A stretch of 64,000 bases of DNA from Bauldia sp. Lineage in GTDB: Bacteria > Pseudomonadota > Alphaproteobacteria > Rhizobiales > Kaistiaceae. The notes under the pieces were generated by a model, which worked only from the letters and a program-made list of their open reading frames with translations, did not search any database and was not told where the DNA came from. A program made the translations under genes and the position numbers. Shown piece after piece: positions 16,760 to 24,803 of this stretch (position 1 is the stretch's first letter; each line of letters begins with the position of its first letter). The stretch spans positions 19,829 through 83,828 of the forward strand of contig JAHCJY010000008.1 of NCBI GenBank assembly GCA_026126065.1. The letters are read 5' to 3'.

Positions 16760-16860
16760 CAGCCACGGGCGCCAATCCCGCCACAATTTCTCTGTCGGTT
16801 GCCGGCTCGATGGGGCAAAGTGCGCGCCGCTCGCCGGGCGGCCGACAGGAGGGAAATGCT

Positions 16861-17493
16861 GTGAGCTTTGATCTGAGGACTGCATTCCGTGGCCTTGCCG
16901 CCGCGGCCATCGTCGCGCTCGGCTTCGCCGGGCCTGCGCAGGCCCAGGACGTCAACCCGCTCCAGCTTGCCGTCGAGAGCCCGCTCGGCGACGTCGTCCT
17001 CGGCGCGGCCAAGGCGCCGGTCACGATCATCGAATACGCCTCGATGACCTGCCCGCATTGCGCCGCGTTCCACAATGACGTCTTCGGCCAGTTGCAGGCC
17101 GCCTACATCGACACCGGCAAGGTCCGCTTCATCATCCGCGAGTTCCCCCTCGAGGCTTGGGCCGCCGCAGCCTTTTCGCTGGCGCGCTGCGCCGAGGCGG
17201 CGACGCCGGGCGTCTACTACACGCTCATCGGCGACTTCTTCGAGAACCAGTCGGTGTGGACGGCAAGCGTCGATGCCTTTGTGGCGTTCGTCCAGCCCTA
17301 TGGCTTCACGCCCGAGAGCTTCTACGCCTGCATCGAGGACGAGACCATTCTCGCCGGCATCGAATGGTCCTATGACCGCGGCGTCGAGCTTGGCGTGAAT
17401 GCCACGCCCACCTTCTTCATCAATGGCCGGCGCCAGATCGGCGGGATTTCCTTCGAGGATCTCAGCCGCATCATCGACGGCCTGCTTCCATAA
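16861..17493 (+). CDS. Periplasmic DsbA-family thiol-disulfide oxidoreductase
   Basis: A 210-residue protein from GTG 16861, seven bases after an AGGAGGG. A signal peptide ends near PAQAQD. The thioredoxin active site is CPHC in IIEYASMTCPHCAAFHN, and the cis-proline loop is NATPTFFINGRR. The helical insertion between them is the DsbA type (Thioredoxin_4). It probably oxidises or isomerises cysteines in exported proteins. Two extra cysteines (LARCAEA, FYACIED) lie in the insertion. It is a tandem paralogue of the next gene. Confidence 0.88.
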   Translation: MSFDLRTAFRGLAAAAIVALGFAGPAQAQDVNPLQLAVESPLGDVVLGAAKAPVTIIEYASMTCPHCAAFHNDVFGQLQAAYIDTGKVRFIIREFPLEAWAAAAFSLARCAEAATPGVYYTLIGDFFENQSVWTASVDAFVAFVQPYGFTPESFYACIEDETILAGIEWSYDRGVELGVNATPTFFINGRRQIGGISFEDLSRIIDGLLP

Positions 17494-17537
17494 CCGAACC
17501 GGCGGCCCCGCGGCCGCCCCTTTGCGAACGAGAACCC

Positions 17538-18179
17538 ATGCAGCTTCCTGCCACGATCCGAGCCGCCTTCGTCGCGCCGCTTCTTCTGCTCCTCGCCGCG
17601 TGCGGTGGCTCCGGCGAGACTCCCCAGGACACCGTCCCGATCGCCGACCTGATGGCGCCGCAGGCGCTGCCCGACATCACGGTGGGCGACCCGAACGCGC
17701 CGGTCACCGTCATCGAGTACGCCTCGATGACGTGCCCGCATTGCGCCGCGTTCCACAACGAAGTCTACGACGACTTCAAGGCCACCTACATCGACACCGG
17801 CCGCGTCTACTTCATCTTCCGCGAGTTCCCGCTCGATGCCGTGGCTGCGGCCGCCTCGCAGCTTGCGCGCTGCGTGCCCGGCGGCAATGAGGGCTACATG
17901 GCGATGGTCGAGGTGCTCTACGAGACCCAGCCCGTCTGGGCCCAGGCCGCCGATCGCGTTGCGGCGCTGCAGGCGATGGGCGCCCAGGCCGGCATTACTG
18001 CCGAGCAGTTCAACGCGTGCTTCGCGAATCAAGCTACAACGGACGGCATCTACGCCGTGCACGACCGCGGCATCGAGCTTGGGGTCAATGCGACGCCGAC
18101 CTTCTTCGTCAACGGTGCCCGATATGCGGGCGAGATCGAGATGGATCGCTGGGCGACCATCCTCGGTCCGCTGCTGTAG
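17538..18179 (+). CDS. DsbA-family thiol-disulfide oxidoreductase, lipoprotein
   Basis: A 213-residue paralogue of the preceding gene, 44 bases downstream. Its N-terminus is a lipoprotein signal with lipobox LAAC (Cys near residue 22), so this copy is membrane-anchored while its neighbour is soluble. The active site CPHC sits in VIEYASMTCPHCAAFHNEVYDDF and the cis-proline loop is NATPTFFVNGAR. Around the active site the two genes are nearly identical at DNA level, pointing to recent duplication or gene conversion. Confidence 0.88.
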   Translation: MQLPATIRAAFVAPLLLLLAACGGSGETPQDTVPIADLMAPQALPDITVGDPNAPVTVIEYASMTCPHCAAFHNEVYDDFKATYIDTGRVYFIFREFPLDAVAAAASQLARCVPGGNEGYMAMVEVLYETQPVWAQAADRVAALQAMGAQAGITAEQFNACFANQATTDGIYAVHDRGIELGVNATPTFFVNGARYAGEIEMDRWATILGPLL

Positions 18180-18332
18180 CACCCTGGCTCCGGCGGTCCT
18201 GTCCGCCGGAGCGACACCGCGCCGGATTGCGCGCCTTCACGCCATGACGGTCGGAGTCCCCCATCCCCGGGGGGAGGTGAAGAAGGCGCAGATCGACGAC
18301 CCCTCCAGAAACGGGCTCGGAGGTGGCGCGGA

Positions 18333-21300
18333 ATGAAGTTCACCCGCCTCCGCCTCACCGGCTTCAAGTCCTTTGCCGAGCCGACCGACGTCCCGATCGA
18401 GCCGGGGCTGACCGGGGTCGTCGGGCCGAACGGCTGCGGCAAGTCCAACATTGCCGACGCGCTGCTCTTCGTGATGGGCGAAAGCTCGTACAAGGCGATG
18501 CGCGGCGCGGGCATGGAGGACGTCATCTTCGCCGGCTCCGGCGCCCGGCCGGGCCGGAATGCCGCGGAGGTGGTGCTCACCCTCGACAACACCGATCGCA
18601 CCGCGCCGGCCGGGTTCAACGACAGCGACCTGATCGAGATTTCGCGCCGGATCGAGCGCGAATCAGGCTCGTCCTACCGGTTCAACGGCCGCGAGGTCCG
18701 CGCCCGCGACGTCCAGCTGCTGTTTGCCGACGCGTCGGCCGGCTCGCGGTCGCCCGCGATGGTGAGCCAGGGCCGCGTCGGTTCGCTGATCACGGCCAAG
18801 CCCGAGGCGCGTCGCGCGATCCTTGAGGAGGCGGCCGGCATCTCCGGCCTCTTCGGCCGCCGCCAGGAGGCCGAGACGCGTCTCAAGGCCGCCGAACAGA
18901 ACCTCGAACGGCTCGAGGACGTCCTCGCCGAGATCGACCGGCAGCTCGAGACACTGCGCCGCCAGGCGCGCCAGGCCGTCCGCTACCGCAACCTCTCCGC
19001 CGAGATCAGAAAGAGCGAAGCCGCGGCGCTGACGGTTCGCTATGCCGCAGCGACCGCCTCCGTCACCGCCGCGGAAGCCGAGCTTGCCCGCGCGGTCGCC
19101 ACCGTCGCCGAACGCGGCGCCATCGACGCGATGGCGTCCGCCGCCCAGGCCAAGGCGGCCGCCGCCCTGCCGGAACTCCGTGACGCGGCGGCCGCTGCGG
19201 CCGCCGCGCTCCAGCGCGTCCGCACCGAGGACGAACGCATTGCCGCCGAGGAGCGCACGGTCGCCGCGCGCATCGCCGACCTCGATCGTCGCCGCACCCA
19301 GTTCGCCGCGGACCTCGAACGCGAGCGCCGTCTCGCTGCGGAGAACGCCGCCGTCATGGCGCGCCTTGACGCGGAGCGGGAACGCCTTGCGGCCGAGGAG
19401 GCGGCGACAATCGGCCGCCGGACCGAAGCCGCGCAGCGCGTCGCCGCCGCCGAAGGCGTCCTTGCCGAGGACGAGCGTCTCGCCGGCGACGCCCAGGCGA
19501 CGCTCGCGGAGCTGAAGGCGCGACGCGGTCAGGCCGAACGGGACCTCAACGATGCCCGCCAGCGCGCCCGCCGCCATGCCGACGACGCGGCGCGGATCGA
19601 CCGCGACCGCGCGGCCCTCGCCAACGCTCCATCCGCCGTCCGGCTCGAAGCCGCGCGGGAAAAGGTGAGCGCGCTCGAGGAACAGCTGGCCGTGTCCGAG
19701 CAGGCAGCCATTGCCGCCGATGCCGCCGCCGACGAGGCACGCTCGGTGGAGGCCGCCGCCCGGACCGCAATGACGGAGGCCGAAAGCGCGTTCGCCCGCG
19801 TCGACGCGGAGGCAAAGGCCCTGCGCTCGGTGCTGCCGCGCACCGAAGTCGAGAACCCGATCGTCGACCTCGTCACCGCCCGCGACGGGGCCGAGGCAGC
19901 GGTCGCGGCCGTCTTCGGCGACGAGCTCAGCCTGTCCGAAGACGAGGCGCGTCCCGCCCACTGGCGTTCTCTGCCGGCCGGTGACCCGGCGCCGCTCCCC
20001 GCGGGCGCGCGGCCGATGGGCGAGTTTGTCGACGCGCCGCCCGTCCTTGCCCGCCGCCTCGCGCAGACCGGCGTCGTCGAGCGCGCTGACGGCGCGCGGC
20101 TCCAGCCGATGCTTCATCCCGGCCAGACCCTGACGAGCCTTGAAGGCGACCTCTGGCGCTGGGACGGCCTCGTGGTCGCCGCCGGCGCGCGCCGGGCCGA
20201 GGCCGACCGCCTTGCTGCGCGCAAGCGCCTTCGCGACCTCACAGCGAAGCTGGCCGACCTCAAGCCGTCCGTCACGGCGACCGGCGAGGCGCTGCGCGTG
20301 GCGCGCGAGGGGCTGCAGCGGGCGATCGGCGCGGCCTCGACCGAGCGCACCACCTGGCGGACGCTGCAGCGGGATCTCGACGCGGCCCGCAATGCGATGG
20401 CGACCGCGCAGCGCGAGCAGGCCGCGGCCGATGCCCGCCTGTCGGCGCTGGCCGAGGCCGGGTCCCGCGTCGCGGCCTCGATCGCCGAGGCAGCGGCCGC
20501 CGAGGCGAAGGCCACCGAAGCCCTGCAGAAGCTGCCGCCGGCCGAATCGCTGGAGAAGCCGATCGCCGACCTCCGCGCGAAGGTCGGTGCCGGGCGAAGC
20601 GCCGTCACGGAAGCCCGCACGGCGCTCGCCGGCATCGACCGCGATTCGCAGCACCGGCAGAGCCGCCTCCGCTCGATCGCCGACGAGAAAGCGGCGTGGG
20701 CGCTCCGCGAGAAGAACGCCGGCGCCCAGATCGCGACGCTGGCACAGCGTGAGGCGGAGGCCGGCGCGGAGCGCGAGGTGCTTGCCGGGCAGCCTGCTTC
20801 GCTCGCCGCGAGACGCGCGGCGCTCGCGGCCGCGGCTGCCGAGGCGGAGGCCGAGCGCGCGGCCGCCGCTGACCGGCTCGCCGAAGCCGAGGAGGCGCTC
20901 GCGATGTCGGAGAAGGCGGCACGGGTTGCCCAGGCCGATCTTGCCGAGGCGCGCGAGATCCGCGGCCGGAGCGAGGAGCGGCTCGGCGGCGCCCGGCAGC
21001 GCGTGACCGAACTGGCGCAGCGGATTGCCGAAGCGCTGCAGTGCAAGCCCGAGGATGCCGCCGCCGCGGCCGGCCTCAAGGAAGGCGCGCTGCCGGCACT
21101 CGACCAGGTCGAGGCCCGCGTCGAGCGGCTGAAGGACGAGCGCGAGCGGCTCGGCGGCGTGAACCTCAATGCCGAGCAGGAGGCGACCGAACTCGATGGC
21201 CGCCGCCAGTCGATCATTGTCGAGCGCGACGACCTCGTCGCTGCGATCCAGAAGCTCCGCCAGGCGATCGGCAGCCTCAACCGCGAAGGCCGTGAGCGGC

Positions 21301-21776
21301 TGCTGGCCGCCTTCCACAGCGTGGACGAGAAGTTCCGCGAGCTGTTCACGACGCTGTTCGGCGGCGGCACGGCCGAACTGAAGCTCACCGACGCCGAGGA
21401 CCCGCTCCAGGCCGGTCTCGAGATCATCGCGCGGCCGCCCGGCAAGAAACCGACGACCATGACGCTCCTCTCCGGCGGCGAGCAGGCGCTGACGGCGCTG
21501 TCGCTGATCTTCGCCGTGTTCCTCACCAAGCCCGCGCCGATCTGCGTCCTGGACGAGGTCGACGCGCCGCTCGACGACGCCAATGTCGAGCGCTTCTGCC
21601 TGCTCCTCGAGGAAATCACGAAGCGCACCGACACGCGCTTCCTCGTCACCACGCACAACCCGATCACGATGGCGCGGATGCGCCGCCTCTATGGGGTGAC
21701 GATGGCCGAGCGCGGCGTCAGCCAACTCGTCTCGGTCGACCTCGAGACCGCGGAACGATACCGCGAGGCGAGCTGA
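18333..21776 (+). CDS. smc: Chromosome segregation protein SMC
   Basis: Condensin ATPase of 1147 residues. The N-terminal head has Walker A GPNGCGKSN (about 31-39) and the Q-loop region; two long Ala/Arg/Glu-rich coiled coils flank a hinge near residues 500-610, which is shorter and more degenerate than in Bacillus SMC, as in other alphaproteobacteria. The C-terminal head has the signature LLSGGEQALTALSLIFA and Walker B PICVLDEVDAPLDDAN. It organises the chromosome with ScpAB, whose genes are not in the window. It sits between the DsbA-like genes and mutY. Confidence 0.96.
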   Translation: MKFTRLRLTGFKSFAEPTDVPIEPGLTGVVGPNGCGKSNIADALLFVMGESSYKAMRGAGMEDVIFAGSGARPGRNAAEVVLTLDNTDRTAPAGFNDSDLIEISRRIERESGSSYRFNGREVRARDVQLLFADASAGSRSPAMVSQGRVGSLITAKPEARRAILEEAAGISGLFGRRQEAETRLKAAEQNLERLEDVLAEIDRQLETLRRQARQAVRYRNLSAEIRKSEAAALTVRYAAATASVTAAEAELARAVATVAERGAIDAMASAAQAKAAAALPELRDAAAAAAAALQRVRTEDERIAAEERTVAARIADLDRRRTQFAADLERERRLAAENAAVMARLDAERERLAAEEAATIGRRTEAAQRVAAAEGVLAEDERLAGDAQATLAELKARRGQAERDLNDARQRARRHADDAARIDRDRAALANAPSAVRLEAAREKVSALEEQLAVSEQAAIAADAAADEARSVEAAARTAMTEAESAFARVDAEAKALRSVLPRTEVENPIVDLVTARDGAEAAVAAVFGDELSLSEDEARPAHWRSLPAGDPAPLPAGARPMGEFVDAPPVLARRLAQTGVVERADGARLQPMLHPGQTLTSLEGDLWRWDGLVVAAGARRAEADRLAARKRLRDLTAKLADLKPSVTATGEALRVAREGLQRAIGAASTERTTWRTLQRDLDAARNAMATAQREQAAADARLSALAEAGSRVAASIAEAAAAEAKATEALQKLPPAESLEKPIADLRAKVGAGRSAVTEARTALAGIDRDSQHRQSRLRSIADEKAAWALREKNAGAQIATLAQREAEAGAEREVLAGQPASLAARRAALAAAAAEAEAERAAAADRLAEAEEALAMSEKAARVAQADLAEAREIRGRSEERLGGARQRVTELAQRIAEALQCKPEDAAAAAGLKEGALPALDQVEARVERLKDERERLGGVNLNAEQEATELDGRRQSIIVERDDLVAAIQKLRQAIGSLNREGRERLLAAFHSVDEKFRELFTTLFGGGTAELKLTDAEDPLQAGLEIIARPPGKKPTTMTLLSGGEQALTALSLIFAVFLTKPAPICVLDEVDAPLDDANVERFCLLLEEITKRTDTRFLVTTHNPITMARMRRLYGVTMAERGVSQLVSVDLETAERYREAS

Positions 21777-21787
21777 CGACCGCGGGA

Positions 21788-22852
21788 ATGTCCGTCCCGG
21801 CAAGACTGCTCGACTGGTACGACCGGCACGCACGGCGTCTGCCGTGGCGCGTCGGACCCGCCGACCGCGCCGTCGGCGAGCGGCCCGACCCCTACCGGGT
21901 CTGGCTTTCCGAAGTGATGCTGCAGCAGACCACCGTCGCCGCGGTGAAGAGCTATTTCGAGGCGTTCGTGGCGCGCTGGCCGACGGTGAACGACCTTGCC
22001 GCGGCGCCCGAGGCCGAGGTGATGAAGGCGTGGGCGGGGCTCGGCTATTACAGCCGCGCCCGCAACATGAAGGCGGCAGCCGATCTCGTCGCCGCGCGCG
22101 GCGGGCGGTTCCCGGGCACTTCAGCCGGGCTGCGTGAACTCCCCGGCATCGGCGGCTACACGGCCGCCGCGATAGCCGCCATCGCCTTCGACGAGACGGC
22201 GGCGGTGGTGGACGGCAATGTCGAGCGCGTCCTCGCGCGCCTCTTCGCGATCGCAACGCCGCTGCCCGCCGCGAAGGAGGCGATCCGCGCCCATCAGGCG
22301 CGCCTGACGCCGTGGCAGCGCCCCGGCGACTACGCGCAGGCCATGATGGATCTCGGCGCCACGATCTGCACGCCGAAGCGTCCCGCCTGCGCGCTTTGCC
22401 CGGTCAACGCCCACTGCCGCGCCTTCGCCGAAGGCAACCCCGAGCGCTACCCCGTGAAAGCCGCCAAAGCCGAGCGTCCGACCCGCCGCGGCCTCGCCTT
22501 CGTCGCCGTCCGCGCCGACGGCGCCATCCTCCTCCGCCGCCGCCCGCCGGAAGGGTTGCTCGGCGGCATGACGGAAATTCCCGGCAGCGACTGGCCTGAC
22601 AAGGCCGGCACGGGGGAGGGCGCCCCGCCGCTCGCCGGCGGCTGGGCTGAAATCGCCGCGCCGGTGATCCACGTCTTCACGCACTTCCGGCTGGAGCTGA
22701 TGGTTCACCGCGCGGACTTCGCCGCCGACATCGCGGCGCCGGCGGACCACTGGTGGTCGCCGTCGTCCGACCTGCCCGGCGAGGCGCTGCCGAGCGTGAT
22801 GAAGAAGGCGATCGAAGCCGCCGTCCCCGGCGCCACGAAGAAGCGGCGGTAG
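21788..22852 (+). CDS. mutY: A/G-specific adenine glycosylase
   Basis: Removes adenine mispaired with 8-oxoguanine. The 354-residue protein has the catalytic glutamate at E42 in WLSEVMLQQTTV, the helix-hairpin-helix LPGIGGYTAAAIAAIAF followed by the catalytic Asp, and the 4Fe-4S loop CTPKRPACALCPVNAHC (C-x6-C-x2-C-x5-C). The C-terminal part (GLAFVAVRADGAILLRRRPPEGLLGGM) is the NUDIX-like domain that recognises 8-oxoguanine. It begins 11 bases after smc. Confidence 0.95.
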   Translation: MSVPARLLDWYDRHARRLPWRVGPADRAVGERPDPYRVWLSEVMLQQTTVAAVKSYFEAFVARWPTVNDLAAAPEAEVMKAWAGLGYYSRARNMKAAADLVAARGGRFPGTSAGLRELPGIGGYTAAAIAAIAFDETAAVVDGNVERVLARLFAIATPLPAAKEAIRAHQARLTPWQRPGDYAQAMMDLGATICTPKRPACALCPVNAHCRAFAEGNPERYPVKAAKAERPTRRGLAFVAVRADGAILLRRRPPEGLLGGMTEIPGSDWPDKAGTGEGAPPLAGGWAEIAAPVIHVFTHFRLELMVHRADFAADIAAPADHWWSPSSDLPGEALPSVMKKAIEAAVPGATKKRR

Positions 22853-22884
22853 CGGCCGAATTCGAGGCGGCCCCGACCTACCAT

Positions 22885-23016
22885 CCTCGTCTTCCCCGGG
22901 CTTGACCCGGGGACCCATGATGACGATCCCCAGCACGGAGGTTCCCGATTGTACCCTATACCTCACCCGTGTGGTGATTCATCATGGGTTGCCGGGTCAA
23001 GCCCGGCAATGACGAG
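22885..23016. repeat. Opposed pair of dispersed palindromic repeats between convergent genes
   Basis: Copy one (22885-22920) contains CCCCGGGCTTGACCCGGGG followed by ACCCATGA; copy two (22982-23016) is the reverse arrangement, TCATGGGTTGCCGGGTCAAGC and onward, ending TGACGAG. Each is a palindrome and together they are mirror images. They fill the gap between mutY and the radical SAM gene, which converge, so a bidirectional terminator role is likely. Confidence 0.85.
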
Positions 23017-23039
23017 TATTGGAGCTGAAAGAATACGCC

Positions 23040-24173
23040 TCAGAACAGCGTCATCTGCGCCGGCTGGAGCGGCGGGCGGAAGAGGTCCGTCCGCAGCTCC
23101 GTGCGCATCGCATTGAGCCCGAGCCGCTTGCAGGCGATCTCGAAGCGCCGGCCGATCTGCCAGGCGTAGGGGCCGTTGCCGCTCATCCGCTGGCCCCACG
23201 ACGAATCGTAGTCCTTGCCGCCGCGCATCGAGCGGATCAGCGACAGGACGTGCGCGTAGCGGTCCGGGTAGTGGCGGAGGAGGAATTCCTTGAACAGTTC
23301 CGCGACCTCCTGCGTCAGGCGCAGCAGCACATAGCCGGCGTCGCGGACCCCTTGCGCCTTCGCGGCGTCGAGGATGCGCTCCATCTCCGGCTCGTTGAGC
23401 GCTGGGATGATCGGCGCGGTCATCACGAAGGTCGGGATGCCCGCCTCGGAGAGGAGCCGCATCGCTTCGAGCCTCTTCGCCGGCGTCGAGGCGCGCGGCT
23501 CCATCGCCCGCGCGAGTTTTCGGTCGAGCGTCGTCACCGACAGGCCGACCTTGACGAGGCCGCGCTCGGCCATCGGCGCGAGGAGGTCGATGTCGCGCGT
23601 GACGAGCGCGTTCTTGGTCAGGATGCCGACCGGATGGTTGGCGCGCGACAGCACTTCGAGAATCTCGCGCATGATCCGGTAGCGCTTCTCGATCGGCTGG
23701 TAGGGGTCCGTGTTGGTGCCGATCGCGATCGTCTCGACCTTGTAGCCCGGCTTCGACAGCTCGCGCTCCAGCAGCCGCGCAGCGTCAGGCTTGGCGAACA
23801 GGCGCGTCTCGAAATCGAGCCCGGGCGAGAGGCCCATATAGGCGTGCGTCGGCCGCGCGAAGCAGTAGGCGCAGCCGTGCTCGCAGCCGCGATAGGGGTT
23901 GATCGACTGGGCGAAGCCGACGTCGGGCGAATCGTTGGTGGTGAGGATCTTGCGCGGCCGCTCGATCTGCACCTCGGTCTTGAGCTCGGGCAGTTCCTCG
24001 AGGCTCTCCCAGCCGTCGTCGACCGGGATCTTCTCCAGCGGCTCGTAGCGGCCGCTGCGGCTGGTTTCCGACCCGCGCCCGCGGCGACGATCCGGCGCTA
24101 TGTGGGCGGGGTCGACGGCCGGAGGAGCCAGCGGGCGCAGGTCGGAATCGGTCTTGAGCCGGGCTATGGACAT
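23040..24173 (-). CDS. PA0069-type radical SAM protein (SplB-like)
   Basis: A 377-residue radical SAM protein. The cluster motif is CxxxCxxC in INPYRGCEHGCAYCFARP. It continues with the hallmarks of the PA0069/COG1533 group: IAIGTNTDPYQPIEKRYR, GILTKNALVTRDIDLL, SVTTLDRKLARAMEPRAS and APIIPALNEPEME. The group resembles spore photoproduct lyase, but this organism should not sporulate and the function is unknown. The ATG at 24173 has AGGA nine bases upstream; an ATG at 24215 adds 14 unconserved residues. Confidence 0.85.
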   Translation of the reverse strand: MSIARLKTDSDLRPLAPPAVDPAHIAPDRRRGRGSETSRSGRYEPLEKIPVDDGWESLEELPELKTEVQIERPRKILTTNDSPDVGFAQSINPYRGCEHGCAYCFARPTHAYMGLSPGLDFETRLFAKPDAARLLERELSKPGYKVETIAIGTNTDPYQPIEKRYRIMREILEVLSRANHPVGILTKNALVTRDIDLLAPMAERGLVKVGLSVTTLDRKLARAMEPRASTPAKRLEAMRLLSEAGIPTFVMTAPIIPALNEPEMERILDAAKAQGVRDAGYVLLRLTQEVAELFKEFLLRHYPDRYAHVLSLIRSMRGGKDYDSSWGQRMSGNGPYAWQIGRRFEIACKRLGLNAMRTELRTDLFRPPLQPAQMTLF

Positions 24174-24314
24174 GAATTCATTCCTAGCCGAGGAATGAGA
24201 ACATAGCAAGAACAATTGGCGAGACTGCGAAGCCGCGAGAAGGGCGCGGCTGTGCTAGCCTCGCGTTCGGCCGGGGCAAGTGGCGGAGGCGGCGACAAGC
24301 CGGGCAGGATCGGG

Positions 24315-24650
24315 ATGAAGGTCAGGGCAGCAGGAATTCTGGCGCTCGCGATGGCCGCGGCGCCGGCACCGACGCAAGCGCAGGCGATCTGGGTCGAGGC
24401 GGGGATCGACTGCGGCCAGTGGGTATCCGCGCCCGCAGCCACCCGGGACCTCTACGAGGCGTATCTCCTCGGCGCGGTCGATGCCTGGGCCGTGGCGCTC
24501 GACCTCGACTTCTGGCGCGTTCCGACGCGCACCTCGCGGGACGCGGTCTACCTCTGGGTCGACAACTGGTGCCGCGCCAACCCGCTCAGCCTCCTCATCG
24601 ACGCGGCATCGGCCCTGTTCACGTTCCGCACCGGCGTGAAGCCGGATTAG
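24315..24650 (+). CDS. Small secreted protein of unknown function
   Basis: A 111-residue protein with a signal peptide (MKVRAAGILALAMAAAPAPTQAQA). The mature part has two cysteines (GIDCGQW and DNWCRANP) in a helical segment with EAYLLGAVDAWAVAL; this pattern recalls, weakly, Rap1a/Tai-type small periplasmic proteins. The ATG at 24315 is preferred because it starts the signal peptide. It is divergent from the radical SAM gene and converges with glyS. Confidence 0.6.
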   Translation: MKVRAAGILALAMAAAPAPTQAQAIWVEAGIDCGQWVSAPAATRDLYEAYLLGAVDAWAVALDLDFWRVPTRTSRDAVYLWVDNWCRANPLSLLIDAASALFTFRTGVKPD

Positions 24651-24678
24651 CCGCGGAAACAAACGCCCCACGAACCGC

Positions 24679-24780
24679 TCATCCCCGCGGAGGCGGGGAC
24701 CCATCGCAATGGAGAAAGCCGGGCCGAAGGCCCGACCTTCTTGCGAAGAGGATGGGCCCCCGCCTTCGCGGGGGTGAGCG
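24679..24780. repeat. Opposed pair of palindromic repeats (GCGGAGGCGGGGACCCAT type)
   Basis: One copy (24679-24710) reads CATCCCCGCGGAGGCGGGGA then CCCAT; the other (24752-24780) is inverted, ATGGGCCCCCGCCTTCGCGG then GGGTGAGCG. It differs in loop sequence from the 22885 type but shares the outer ACCCAT end. It lies between convergent genes, so it may terminate both. Confidence 0.75.
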
Positions 24781-24803
24781 GAGTTTGGGTTGCCGCGGCG
24801 CCG

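Noticed and set aside
18663..22256. A 1197-residue leftward open frame opposite smc and mutY
   Set aside because: High-GC antisense frame; low-complexity Arg/Gly/Ala sequence, while smc and mutY have all expected motifs on the other strand.
22885..23016. CRISPR array
   Set aside because: Only two copies, in opposite orientation, each palindromic, with no regular spacers and no cas genes.
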